In this document: one piece after another, positions 1 to 6,991 of the stretch
Layout: each line of letters begins with the position of its first letter
Position numbering within the stretch: the first letter of the stretch is position 1
Source: an uncultured Oscillospiraceae bacterium
GTDB taxonomy: Bacteria > Bacillota > Clostridia > Oscillospirales > Oscillospiraceae
Direction of reading: 5' to 3'
DNA: 13,595 bases
NCBI GenBank assembly: GCA_934511165.1
Contig: CAKSWA010000048.1
Coordinates: forward strand, 1-13,595
Program-made: the position numbers and the translations under genes
Notes under the pieces: generated by a model
The model's database searches: none
Told to the model about the DNA's origin: nothing
The model's input: only the letters and a program-made list of their open reading frames with translations

Positions 1-71
1 GTTGTCTTTCTTTTTTTCGCACTACCGCCCCTTTTCTCGGGGGTGTTGCACTTCACATGATAACCTGTCCA

Positions 72-91
72 GCTCCCTCGTCAGAGGGAGC
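72..91. repeat. Perfect 8-bp hairpin, possible remnant of a multi-hairpin repeat
   Basis: GCTCCCTC (72-79), loop GTCA (80-83), GAGGGAGC (84-91). Read on the minus strand it gives GGCTCCC...GGGAGCTG, the same pattern as the third hairpin of the repeat at 5501-5626, but the rest of that repeat is not recognisable here. The stretch 1-124 otherwise holds no gene that I can support. Confidence 0.35.
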
Positions 92-124
92 CAGAAGCGA
101 TGGAAGAAGTTTGACGCACTATAC

Positions 125-161
125 AAAAGGACAGACAGCCTTGTCAGCCGTCTGTCCTTTT
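125..161 (-). terminator. Terminator of the xpaC-telA operon, usable in both directions
   Basis: A perfect 12-bp inverted repeat pairs 125-136 (AAAAGGACAGAC) with 150-161 (GTCTGTCCTTTT) around a 13-nt loop. It lies 25 bases beyond the telA stop. Each arm ends in a short A or T run, so an RNA read from either strand ends in a U stretch. It closes the minus-strand operon and may also stop transcription arriving from the left on the plus strand. Confidence 0.85.
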
Positions 162-186
162 CTATGCGGCGCTCCCCTTTGGGGCG

Positions 187-1347
187 TCAGCCCTTCATAT
201 CCATGAGCTTCTGCTTGAGCTCGCCCTCGATGCGGCCGAGCTCTTCCTCGGCCTGGGCGCGGCGGGCGCGGCCGTCGTTCTGGATCTGCTGGACTTCTTC
301 GAGCGTGGAAATAAGGTGTTCGTTCGTTTTCTTGAGCGTTTCAATATCGACAATACCGCGCTCGGACTCCTTCGCGACCTCGACCGAGCCGGTGTGCAGC
401 GCCTCGGCATTGCTGAGCAGCAGCCGGTTCGTCACGTCGGAAACGGCGTGGGAGGCGTCCATCGCCTGCTTGGAGTGGTACATGCTGAGCCCCAGCACCA
501 TCTGGCTCTTCCAGAGGGGGATGGTGTTCACGATGGCGGTCTGGATCTTCTCGGTCATGAGAAGGTCGTTATTCTGGATCATGCGGATCTGCGGGGACAT
601 CTGGAGAGAAATCGTACGGGTCAGCTCGAGATCGTGCAGCTTCTTCTCAAAGCGGCCGATGAGGTTCGTGAAGTCGTTCACGGCCTGCGCGTCCTCGGGC
701 AGACCGGATTTCTCCGCCTTCGCGCGCAGCTCGGCGAGATTCTTTTCGCGCAGCTCCTGGATGCGGAGCTTACCCGCGATGATGTACATCGTGAGTTCCT
801 TGAAATAGGCCTGGTTGAGCTCAAACATGCGGTCGAGCGAGGCAATGTCCTTGGCAAGGACGACCTGGTGGTTCTGCAGCTGCTGGGTGATCTTGTCCAC
901 GTTGACTTCGGCCTTGTCAAACTTTGCCTTCGTCTCCTCCATGGAGCGGGAGGCCTTTTTAAAGAGACCGAGAAAGCCCTTTTTCTGCTCGGTCTCGTCA
1001 TAGTCGAGATCCTTGAGCTCTACGACGAGGCTCGTGAGCATATCGCCGACCTCGCCCATGTCCTTCGTGCGGACCTTGCCGAGCGCGGCGCCGGAGAAAT
1101 CGGCGATGTTCTTCTGCGCGGCGGCGCCGTAGGAGAGAACAAGATTCGTATCGGTCACGTCGATCTGCTTGGCAAACTCGCGCACGGCGGCCTGCTCCTC
1201 AGGGGAGAGACGGTCAATGTCGAGCTTTTCGGGCTCCACGGCGGGCTTTTCCTCTTCCACGACGAGCTGCGGCACGGCGGGGGCTTCCTGCGCGGCGGCC
1301 TGCGTGGGGTTGAGCGTCAGGGAAGGAACATAAGTTTTTTCATCCAT
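187..1347 (-). CDS. telA: TelA/YaaN-family toxic anion resistance protein
   Basis: A 386-residue soluble, mostly helical, charged protein of the TelA family, whose members are linked to tellurite and cell-envelope stress resistance; the biochemical role is not settled. The family signature is clear near residues 44-105: a segment beginning LSPEEQAAVREFAKQID, then YGAAAQKNIADFSGAAL and KVRTKDMGEVGDML. Long coiled-coil-prone helices follow, with a Q/E/K-rich tail. Length is usual for the family. The start overlaps the xpaC stop by 8 bp, and its ribosome binding site (AAAGGAAG, 1356-1363) sits inside the end of xpaC, which suggests translational coupling. The xpaC-telA order is the same as xpaC-yaaN in Bacillus subtilis, which supports both assignments. 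Family call is firm; function is by family only. Confidence 0.93.
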   Translation of the reverse strand: MDEKTYVPSLTLNPTQAAAQEAPAVPQLVVEEEKPAVEPEKLDIDRLSPEEQAAVREFAKQIDVTDTNLVLSYGAAAQKNIADFSGAALGKVRTKDMGEVGDMLTSLVVELKDLDYDETEQKKGFLGLFKKASRSMEETKAKFDKAEVNVDKITQQLQNHQVVLAKDIASLDRMFELNQAYFKELTMYIIAGKLRIQELREKNLAELRAKAEKSGLPEDAQAVNDFTNLIGRFEKKLHDLELTRTISLQMSPQIRMIQNNDLLMTEKIQTAIVNTIPLWKSQMVLGLSMYHSKQAMDASHAVSDVTNRLLLSNAEALHTGSVEVAKESERGIVDIETLKKTNEHLISTLEEVQQIQNDGRARRAQAEEELGRIEGELKQKLMDMKG

Positions 1348-2164
1348 TGGAGGTGCTTCCTTTCATCGTTTGTTCGGAGCTTGTATCGGGGGCAGGCGCG
1401 GCCGCAGCTGCGTCCTGCTGCTGTTCGTACTGCTTCATGAAATCCTTGATATCGAGATAGCTCTTGCCGCCGAGCCCTTCGCGGGCGAGCATGGCGTTCA
1501 TGGTGTCGATGTCCATCTGGATATCGGCGGCCTGATTGGCGAAGAGCGCGTCGAGCTGCTTCTTGTAGGCGACGATGGTTGTATCGAGCATTTCCTCGAT
1601 GCGTTCCATCGAGCCGGTGATGTTCTCCCCGGCGTACTCCTGCGCGTTCATGCGGTCGTAAGCGTTGAGCAGGCGGATCGTCGTAGGCAGATAGTAATCG
1701 AGAAACTTTCGGATCTGCGGGACATCGGCGGGATCGTCGATGGCGTCGCGGACGATTTTGTCGGAAACGCTCATCAGCTCGTTGATGCGGCTGCGGATCT
1801 CCGGGTTGGGGATGGAGGCGTACAGCCGGCCCATCTCCTTGAGCGCCATGCGGCCCTCCTTTATAATGGCCTGGACCTCGGGCGAGTAGGGGCTCGGCTC
1901 CTCGGCGGGGGCTTCCGGCGCGGCGGGCTTTTCCGGCTCCGGCGCGACTTCCGTATACTGCACGGGGATGGCTTCGTCCTCAGCCTTGTCCTTTTCCGCT
2001 TTCCGGCGCAGCGCGTTGGCTGCCCACACAGACGCCATAATGGCGAGACCGGCAGCAATCAGTCCCCCGGACAGCCGGACGAGGGACGTAATACCCGCGA
2101 AAATTATCCATATAAGTGCAATCGTGCCGACCGGCCCCATGCCGCGGCGACGCTTTCTCCGCAT
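1340..2164 (-). CDS. xpaC: XpaC-like membrane-anchored protein (5-bromo-4-chloroindolyl phosphate hydrolysis family)
   Basis: A 274-residue protein. The N-terminus is very basic (MRRKRRRGMG) and is followed by two hydrophobic segments at about residues 11-29 and 33-50, so it is probably anchored in the cytoplasmic membrane. Next comes a low-complexity acidic, proline/alanine-rich linker (about 60-95) and a helical domain with an IKEGR...MKEMGRLYASI region typical of XpaC. The family name comes from a hydrolysis phenotype in Bacillus; the true activity is unknown. I chose the start at 2164 rather than 24 bases further upstream because GGAGG (2172-2176) sits 7 bases before it. It is the first gene of an operon with telA, which it overlaps by 8 bp. 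The C-terminus is alanine-rich and probably disordered. Confidence 0.88.
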   Translation of the reverse strand: MRRKRRRGMGPVGTIALIWIIFAGITSLVRLSGGLIAAGLAIMASVWAANALRRKAEKDKAEDEAIPVQYTEVAPEPEKPAAPEAPAEEPSPYSPEVQAIIKEGRMALKEMGRLYASIPNPEIRSRINELMSVSDKIVRDAIDDPADVPQIRKFLDYYLPTTIRLLNAYDRMNAQEYAGENITGSMERIEEMLDTTIVAYKKQLDALFANQAADIQMDIDTMNAMLAREGLGGKSYLDIKDFMKQYEQQQDAAAAAPAPDTSSEQTMKGSTSNG

Positions 2165-2193
2165 AAAACCGCCTCCTTCGGGAATCACACTAT

Positions 2194-2222
2194 ATTTTAC
2201 ATGGATTCCCGTCTTCCGTCAA
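2194..2222 (-). promoter_or_regulatory. Sigma-A promoter of xpaC-telA
   Basis: On the minus strand: TTGACG (2222-2217), a 17-bp spacer, TAAAAT (2199-2194). This is a near-consensus housekeeping promoter placed about 30 bases before the xpaC start. An 8-bp inverted repeat (CGGGAATC 2179-2186, GATTCCCG 2204-2211) straddles the -10 element and could be an operator or a 5' transcript hairpin. Confidence 0.75.
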
Positions 2223-2244
2223 GCACAGTTGTGTATCTGTTCTC

Positions 2245-2273
2245 TTGAATTGGGAAGCAGTTTGGTATATAAT
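2245..2273 (+). promoter_or_regulatory. Sigma-A promoter of the rpe-recR run
   Basis: TTGAAT (2245-2250), 17-bp spacer, TATAAT (2268-2273). Spacing is ideal and the -10 is consensus. Transcription should start near 2280, giving an RNA leader of about 140 bases before rpe. It is back to back with the xpaC promoter, with 22 bases between the two -35 elements. Confidence 0.8.
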
Positions 2274-2299
2274 ACAAATTGGCTTGTTAGGCGCACAAT

Positions 2300-2329
2300 C
2301 GGAGAACGCCGGAGCCCCGGCGCTCTCCG
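2300..2329 (+). other. GC-rich hairpin in the rpe leader
   Basis: CGGAGA and CGCCGG pair with CCGGCG and TCTCCG, separated only by one A/C mismatch, around a 4-nt loop (2313-2316). No T run follows, so it is not an intrinsic terminator. A second small hairpin, CGGGG/CCCCG, lies at 2379-2393 just before the rpe ribosome binding site GGAGG (2405-2409). These may tune rpe translation or RNA stability; no known riboswitch fold was recognised. Confidence 0.4.
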
Positions 2330-2418
2330 TATAGAAAACGACAGCCGGCGCGCCATGCCGCCGCAACCATACTTATGCCGGGGGACGACCCCGCGACACA
2401 TACCGGAGGAATACCGCC

Positions 2419-3072
2419 ATGCTGAAGATCGCCCCTTCCATCCTGTCTGCCGATTTCGCCCGTCTGGGTGAGGAGATCGAATCCGTCCGGCAGGGCGGCG
2501 CGGACTGGATCCACTATGACGTGATGGACGGCGTCTTTGTCCCGAACATCTCCATCGGCCTTCCCGTGCTCGCCTCGGTGCGGAAGGCAACCGATATGTT
2601 TCTCGATGTGCATCTTATGATCGAAAAGCCCGTGCGGTACGCCAAGCGCTTCTGCGACGCGGGGGCGGATCTCGTAACGGTGCACATGGAGGCGGACACG
2701 CCGGAGAATATCGGCGCGGCGATCGACGCGATTAAAGCCGCGGGAAAGATGGCGGCGGTAGCGCTCAAACCCGCGACAGCGGCGGAGACAGTGCTTCCGT
2801 GGCTCGATATGCTCGATATGGTGCTCGTGATGACGGTAGAGCCGGGCTTTGGCGGGCAGAAGTTCATGGCGGACATGCTGCCGAAGATCGAAACGATCCG
2901 CGGCTGGATCAATGCGCGGGGACTTTCCTGCGCGCTGGAGTGCGACGGCGGCATTGACGCGATCACTGCGCCGTTCGTGAAGAGCGCGGGATGCAACGTG
3001 CTCGTGGCGGGCAGCGCCGTCTTCAAAAAAGCCGACCGCGCCGCGGCCATTTCTTCGATCCGGAACGCCTGA
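2419..3072 (+). CDS. rpe: Ribulose-phosphate 3-epimerase
   Basis: A 217-residue cytoplasmic TIM-barrel enzyme that interconverts ribulose 5-phosphate and xylulose 5-phosphate in the pentose phosphate pathway. The family signatures are complete: APSILSADF at residues 5-13, HYDVMDGVFVPN at 32-43, DVHLMI at 63-68, MTVEPGFGGQKF at 138-149 and CDGGI at 175-179. The metal and catalytic residues known for the family appear as H32, D34, H65 and D176. The length is standard. GGAGG sits 9 bases before the ATG. recR follows after 24 bases, so the two are probably co-transcribed from the promoter at 2245. Assignment is firm. Confidence 0.97.
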   Translation: MLKIAPSILSADFARLGEEIESVRQGGADWIHYDVMDGVFVPNISIGLPVLASVRKATDMFLDVHLMIEKPVRYAKRFCDAGADLVTVHMEADTPENIGAAIDAIKAAGKMAAVALKPATAAETVLPWLDMLDMVLVMTVEPGFGGQKFMADMLPKIETIRGWINARGLSCALECDGGIDAITAPFVKSAGCNVLVAGSAVFKKADRAAAISSIRNA

Positions 3073-3096
3073 TTTTTTAAGGAGTAATATAGTATT

Positions 3097-3699
3097 ATGG
3101 CATCGTTCTTTCCGGCGGCTATGGAAAATCTCATCGACGGCTTCGCCTCTCTGCCCGGCATCGGGCGCAAGAGCGCGCAGCGCCTGGCATTTCATGTGCT
3201 CTCGCTCCCGCAGGAGGAAGCGGAGCGCTTTGCCAACGCCGTGCTCGAGGCGAAAAAGAGCGTCCATACCTGCCCGGTGTGCCAGAACCTGACGGACGGC
3301 GAGCTTTGCCCTGTGTGCGCGTCCGACAGCCGGGATAAGACGACGATCTGCGTCGTGTCCGAGCCGCGCGATGTGCTCAGCATCGAGCGCAGCCGGGAAT
3401 ACCACGGCGTATACCATGTGCTCCACGGCGCACTCTCTCCGATGAACCGCGTCGGGCCGGACGATCTTCGCATCCGCGAGCTTTTGGAGCGCGTGGCGCA
3501 GGGCGGGGTGGAGGAGGTCATCCTCGCCACAAACCCCGACACCGAGGGCGACGCCACGGCGATGTATCTCTCGCGCCTCTTAAAGCCCTTCGGCATCCGC
3601 ATCACGCGCCTTGGCTTCGGCGTGCCGGTCGGATCGAATCTCGAATACGCGGACGACGCCACCATGCTCAAAGCACTCGAAGGCCGCCGCGAAATGTAA
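3097..3699 (+). CDS. recR: Recombination mediator protein RecR
   Basis: A 200-residue DNA repair protein of the RecFOR pathway, which helps load RecA on single-stranded gaps. Domains in order: helix-hairpin-helix with LPGIGRKSAQRLAFH (19-33), a four-cysteine zinc finger (C59, C62, C71, C74), a Toprim domain from about residue 81 (CVVSEPRDVLSIE), and a C-terminal segment with ATNPDTEGDATAMYL and the usual RLGFGVPVGSNLEYADD end. Length is standard. The ATG at 3097 fits the family N-terminus, although the nearest Shine-Dalgarno (AAGGAG, 3079-3084) is 12 bases away, which is rather long. In many Bacillota recR follows dnaX and ebfC; here it follows rpe instead. Confidence 0.97.
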   Translation: MASFFPAAMENLIDGFASLPGIGRKSAQRLAFHVLSLPQEEAERFANAVLEAKKSVHTCPVCQNLTDGELCPVCASDSRDKTTICVVSEPRDVLSIERSREYHGVYHVLHGALSPMNRVGPDDLRIRELLERVAQGGVEEVILATNPDTEGDATAMYLSRLLKPFGIRITRLGFGVPVGSNLEYADDATMLKALEGRREM

Positions 3700-3833
3700 A
3701 ACTCAAAGGCTTCCCTTACACAGGGGGGCCTGAGAGGTATATTCCTCAAAAAACACGAACATAATCCGGTAAGGGCGCGGCCCGTCCGGATACATAAAAA
3801 TCTTACATTTATAACAGGAGTAACTATTATTTT
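3700..3833 (+). other. Structured gap between recR and rnj, possible RNA leader
   Basis: These 134 bases hold no gene. Three foldable segments are visible: AGGCTTCCC paired with GGGGGGCCT (about 3708-3731, with two G-U pairs), GAGG...CCTC (about 3733-3746), and ATCCGG/CCGGAT (3764-3769 with 3786-3791) enclosing GGGC/GCCC (3773-3776 with 3780-3783). None is followed by a T run. I could not identify a convincing promoter. The rnj ribosome binding site AGGAG (3816-3820) lies 13 bases before the ATG. It could be an untranslated leader that controls rnj; no Rfam family is claimed. Confidence 0.4.
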
Positions 3834-5492
3834 ATGGCACAAAAACTGAAGATCATTCCTCTTGGCGGTCTCAACGAGATCGGCAAGAACCTCACGGCGT
3901 ACGAGTACGGCCGGGACATCATCGTCGTAGACTGTGGCATGGGCTTCCCGGACGACGATATGTACGGCGTGGATGTCGTCATTCCCGACGTGAGCTATCT
4001 TGTGAAGAACAAGAGCCGCATCCGCGGCATATTCCTCACGCACGGCCACGAAGATCACATCGGCGCTCTGCCGTATGTGATGGATCGGATCAACCCGCCC
4101 ATCTATACGACGCGCCTGACTGCGGGGCTCGTGCAGCTCAAGCTGCAGGAGCGCGGCCTGCTCGACAAGACGAAAATCATCACCGTTGAGGCGGGCGAGA
4201 CGATCACCGCCGGGTGCTTCCAGGTGGAGTTTATCCACGTGAACCACTCGATCGCGGACTCCGTGGCGTTTGCGATCAAAACGCCGGTCGGCACGGTCGT
4301 CCAGACCGGCGACTTCAAGATTGATGTCACGCCCCTGCAGGGCGAGATGACCGATCTCACGCGCTTCGGCGAGCTGGGACGCGAGGGCGTTCTCGCACTG
4401 CTCATGGACTCCACGAACGTGGAGCGTCCCGGCCATTCGCTCTCCGAGAGCAAGGTGCACGACCGCTTCGACCAGCTTTTCAAGGACTGCGATAAGCGCA
4501 TTATCGTCACGACATTCGCCTCGAACGTCGACCGTATCCGCCAGATCATCGACCTTGCCGTCAAATATAAGCGCAAGGTCGGCATCACGGGGCGGAGCAT
4601 GGAGAACGTTGTAAAGCTCTGCGTGGAGCTCGGCTACATGAAGGTGCCGGATGGTATCCTTGTAGATATGAAGCGCATCGGCTCCGTGCCGCGCAACAAG
4701 CTTGTCATCATCTCCACCGGCAGCCAGGGCGAGAGCATGTCCGCGCTCTACCGCATGGCATTTTCCGAGCACAAGCAGGTGGACATTGGCTCGGGCGACC
4801 GCGTCATCATCTCCGCGAGCGCCATCCCCGGCAACGAGACGACGATCTCCCGCGTCATCGACGAGCTCTTCGCCAAGGGCGCGGAGGTCATTTACGAGCG
4901 CGGCACCGACCTGCACGTCTCCGGCCACGCCTGCCAGGAAGAGCTCAAAATGATGTACGCGCTCGTGAAGCCGAAGTTCTTCATCCCCGTGCATGGCGAG
5001 CGCCGCATGCTCCACAAGAGCGGCGACATGATCGTCGGCATGGGTCACGATCGCCGGAACATCATTATCGGTGAGAACGGCCGGGTCATTGAAATGACCG
5101 CCAAATCCGCCAAGCTCGGCGCGACGGTTCCTTCCGGCCGCGTGCTCGTGGACGGCATGGGCGTGGGCGATGTCGGCACCGTGGTGCTGCGCGACCGCAA
5201 GCTCCTTGCGGACGAAGGCATGGTCGTCGTCGTTATGACGCTCTCTGCGGAGAATGCGCAGCTCATCTCCGGCCCGGATATCATCAGCCGCGGCTTTGTC
5301 TATGAAAAGGAAAACGACAAGCTCATCGACGAGCTGCGCCGCGTGGCGATGGAGAGCATCGCCTACTGCGAGGATAACGGCATCACCGACTGGGCGAGCA
5401 TCAAGAGCCGCGTCAAGTCCGGCCTTTCCGGCTATCTCTTCAAAAAGACCCGCCGAAGCCCGATGATCCTGCCGATCATCATGGAAGTTTAA
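3834..5492 (+). CDS. rnj: Ribonuclease J
   Basis: A 552-residue cytoplasmic metallo-beta-lactamase/beta-CASP ribonuclease with the 5'-3' exonuclease and endonuclease activities known for RNase J, central to mRNA decay and rRNA maturation in Bacillota. The zinc motif HGHEDH spans residues 70-75, with further ligands H138 (FIHVNHSIADS) and D160 (TGDFKID). The beta-CASP region carries DSTNVERPG, TTFASNVDRIRQI and STGSQGE. Two later histidine motifs, VSGHA and PVHGERR, complete the active site, and a small C-terminal domain follows. Length matches RNase J1/J2 (about 555). The single copy seen here does not tell whether it is the J1 or J2 type. It stands 134 bases after recR and may have its own leader. 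Confidence 0.96.
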   Translation: MAQKLKIIPLGGLNEIGKNLTAYEYGRDIIVVDCGMGFPDDDMYGVDVVIPDVSYLVKNKSRIRGIFLTHGHEDHIGALPYVMDRINPPIYTTRLTAGLVQLKLQERGLLDKTKIITVEAGETITAGCFQVEFIHVNHSIADSVAFAIKTPVGTVVQTGDFKIDVTPLQGEMTDLTRFGELGREGVLALLMDSTNVERPGHSLSESKVHDRFDQLFKDCDKRIIVTTFASNVDRIRQIIDLAVKYKRKVGITGRSMENVVKLCVELGYMKVPDGILVDMKRIGSVPRNKLVIISTGSQGESMSALYRMAFSEHKQVDIGSGDRVIISASAIPGNETTISRVIDELFAKGAEVIYERGTDLHVSGHACQEELKMMYALVKPKFFIPVHGERRMLHKSGDMIVGMGHDRRNIIIGENGRVIEMTAKSAKLGATVPSGRVLVDGMGVGDVGTVVLRDRKLLADEGMVVVVMTLSAENAQLISGPDIISRGFVYEKENDKLIDELRRVAMESIAYCEDNGITDWASIKSRVKSGLSGYLFKKTRRSPMILPIIMEV

Positions 5493-5500
5493 CGGAGGAA

Positions 5501-5626
5501 AACCCCTCTGACAAAACCTCCGGTTTTGCCACCTCCCCTAATAGGGGAGGCAAGACAGTTTTTCGCAAACCCACTTGGCTCCCATAATAAGGGAGCTGTC
5601 GCGGCGCAAGCCGTGACTGAGGGGTT
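5501..5626. repeat. 126-bp four-hairpin intergenic repeat with inverted ends
   Basis: The element is bounded by AACCCCTC (5501-5508) and its exact complement GAGGGGTT (5619-5626). Between them four hairpins follow closely: CAAAACC/GGTTTTG (5512-5518 with 5522-5528), CCTCCCCT/AGGGGAGG (5532-5539 with 5543-5550), GCTCCC/GGGAGC (5578-5583 with 5591-5596), and GTCGCGGC/GCCGTGAC with a GCAA tetraloop (5598-5605 with 5610-5617, one G-U pair). It starts 8 bases after the rnj stop and ends 21 bases before the dipeptidase ribosome binding site. It resembles non-coding repeats scattered in Oscillospiraceae genomes; I recognise the style, not a named family. No target duplication is evident. Confidence 0.7.
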
Positions 5627-5663
5627 ACCCCCCTGGAAAATACAGAAAAAGGAGACTCTCGCC

Positions 5664-6587
5664 ATGGCTCTGCCGTACTGCATCCCGTATTTCGACGCTC
5701 ACTGCGATACTCTGACGAAGTTCAACTCCCTGCGCCAGAGCAGCCGGAACCACATCGACCTTCTGCGTCTGCACCATTATGCCCCCGCTGCGCAGGTCAT
5801 GGCAATCTGGGCGCCGCCGGGATTTGACGGCCCCATGGCCTTTCGCCGCATCATGCTCACCGTCGAGCGCGAGCTGAAGGAGAACAGCGATCTCGCCGTG
5901 CTCTGCACGAGCGTGGAGGAAGCGGACGCCGCTGCGAAAAACGACATGGTGGCGGTGTTCCTCTCGGTTGAGGGCGCAAACCTCCTCCGGTGCAGTGTTG
6001 CGGGTCTGCTCGATGCCTACCGCCGCGGCGTGCGCATGGTGACGCTCTGCTGGAACAAGGATAACCGCCTGTGCGGCTCGGCGATGGATACCGGCGCGGG
6101 GCTCACCGCAGACGGCGTCCGCTTCGTAAACGCCTGCTGGGAAAAGGGCGTCGCGGTCGATCTCTCCCACGCTTCGGAAAAAACGTTCTGGGACGTGATG
6201 CGCATCGCGAAGCGTCCGGTGCTGTGCAGCCACTCGAACGCGAAGTCCGTGTGCGACCATCCGCGCAATCTGACCGACGCGCAGATTAGCGCCATCGTCC
6301 ACAACGAGGGCTGCATCGGGCTGAATCTCTGCCCGGCTTTCCTCGGCCAGGGACGGAATATGGATGCCGTGCTCGCGCACATTGATCACTTCCTCTGCAT
6401 GGATGCCCGCGAAAATCTCTGCCTCGGCACCGACTTTGATGGCATTGAAGAGCTGCCGGAGGGCATCGTTGGCGTGGAGAGCATGGAGGAACTGTATGAG
6501 CAGATGCTCGCCCACCGCTTCAGCGAAGCGCTTGTGCAGGATATCTTTTTTCACAACCTCCACCGTTTTCTGGGGGAAGCGCTGTGA
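5664..6587 (+). CDS. Membrane dipeptidase family (peptidase M19) zinc dipeptidase
   Basis: A 307-residue TIM-barrel dipeptidase of the M19 (renal dipeptidase) family, which hydrolyses dipeptides including some with a D-residue at the C-terminal side. The dizinc ligands are all visible: H13 and D15 in FDAHCDTL, E103 in SVEGANLL, H169 in VDLSHAS and H190 in CSHSNAK; D259 in GTDFDGIE matches the conserved substrate-contact aspartate. The spacing 169-190-259 equals that of the human enzyme (198-219-288). No signal peptide is seen, so it should be cytoplasmic. The ATG at 5664 was chosen because AAAGGAG (5648-5654) lies 9 bases upstream; a longer reading frame would begin inside the repeat. The next gene overlaps its stop. 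Physiological substrate unknown; peptide or peptidoglycan-fragment turnover is plausible. Confidence 0.93.
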   Translation: MALPYCIPYFDAHCDTLTKFNSLRQSSRNHIDLLRLHHYAPAAQVMAIWAPPGFDGPMAFRRIMLTVERELKENSDLAVLCTSVEEADAAAKNDMVAVFLSVEGANLLRCSVAGLLDAYRRGVRMVTLCWNKDNRLCGSAMDTGAGLTADGVRFVNACWEKGVAVDLSHASEKTFWDVMRIAKRPVLCSHSNAKSVCDHPRNLTDAQISAIVHNEGCIGLNLCPAFLGQGRNMDAVLAHIDHFLCMDARENLCLGTDFDGIEELPEGIVGVESMEELYEQMLAHRFSEALVQDIFFHNLHRFLGEAL

Positions 6588-6916
6588 ACATACAGATTTT
6601 CGGCAAGAGCAAATGCTTCGATACGAAAAAGGCGGAGCGGTATTTCAAGGAACGCCGCATCAAATACCAGTACATCGATCTCAACCGCTACGGCATCAGC
6701 CGCGGTGAGCTGCAAAGCGTGAAAAACGCCGTAGGGCTCGATAATCTCGTGGACGAAAAGCACCCGGACGCGGCGCTGCTGCGCTATCTTGCCCGCGCGG
6801 ACGATAAGCTCGAGCGCATTCTGGAAGACCCCACGCTTTTGAAAACGCCCATCGTGCGAAACGGAAAACAAGCCACCGCCGGGTATTGCCCGGACGTGTG
6901 GAAGGATTGGCAATAA
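6584..6916 (+). CDS. ArsC/Spx-like thioredoxin-fold protein
   Basis: A 110-residue protein of the ArsC family (arsenate reductase/Spx/YffB fold). The N-terminal strand MNIQIFG leads to the active-site loop KCFDTKKAERYFKER with C11; the conserved KTPIVRNG segment (87-94) holds R92, in the place of the family arginine next to the TP-cis loop. There is no CXXC pair, which distinguishes it from redox-switch Spx. It starts with GTG that overlaps the dipeptidase stop in the arrangement GTGA, so translation is probably coupled. No ars genes are nearby, so true arsenate reduction is doubtful; it could be a thiol-dependent reductase or a regulator. The family call is firm, the function is open. Confidence 0.88.
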   Translation: MNIQIFGKSKCFDTKKAERYFKERRIKYQYIDLNRYGISRGELQSVKNAVGLDNLVDEKHPDAALLRYLARADDKLERILEDPTLLKTPIVRNGKQATAGYCPDVWKDWQ

Positions 6917-6932
6917 AAAAGGCATAAGACAG

Positions 6933-6970
6933 CAAAAGGGCATGCGCTGGAAACGGCGCATGCCCTTTTG
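6933..6970. terminator. Bidirectional terminator between convergent genes
   Basis: A perfect 15-bp inverted repeat (6933-6947 with 6956-6970) around an 8-nt loop, arms beginning CAAAAGGGC and ending GCCCTTTTG. U stretches result in both reading directions. It lies 17 bases past the ArsC-like gene and 22 bases from the stop of the convergent regulator gene, so it serves both transcripts. Confidence 0.92.
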
Positions 6971-6991
6971 TTATAATTGAAAAAGCGGAAG

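Noticed and set aside
1..124. A protein-coding tail or RNA gene at the left edge
   Set aside because: The plus-strand frame here is a mirror frame running into telA; no motif, no ribosome binding site and no RNA gene structure beyond one small hairpin was found.
316..1440. 374-codon plus-strand open frame opposite telA
   Set aside because: Leucine/glycine-rich mirror of the telA coding strand with no ribosome binding site and no known family.
3720..3791. Thiamine-pyrophosphate riboswitch upstream of rnj
   Set aside because: Only short words resemble the consensus; the required P1 closure and P4/P5 arrangement are not formed, and rnj is not a thiamine gene. A covariance search would settle it.
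3192..5048. 618-codon open frame on the minus strand across recR and rnj
   Set aside because: It is antisense to two certain genes, has no recognisable domain, is rich in H, D, R, A and V as expected from the complement of GC-biased codons, and spans the recR-rnj gap by chance.
5526..5663. Upstream extension of the dipeptidase to a start at 5526
   Set aside because: The extra 46 residues would be encoded by the multi-hairpin repeat; a good Shine-Dalgarno before the ATG at 5664 and the family N-terminus FDAHCD support the shorter form.
6584..6916. Arsenate reductase of an arsenic resistance operon
   Set aside because: The fold and C11 fit the ArsC family, but no arsR, arsB or acr3 gene is near, and many ArsC-fold proteins in Clostridia have other roles.
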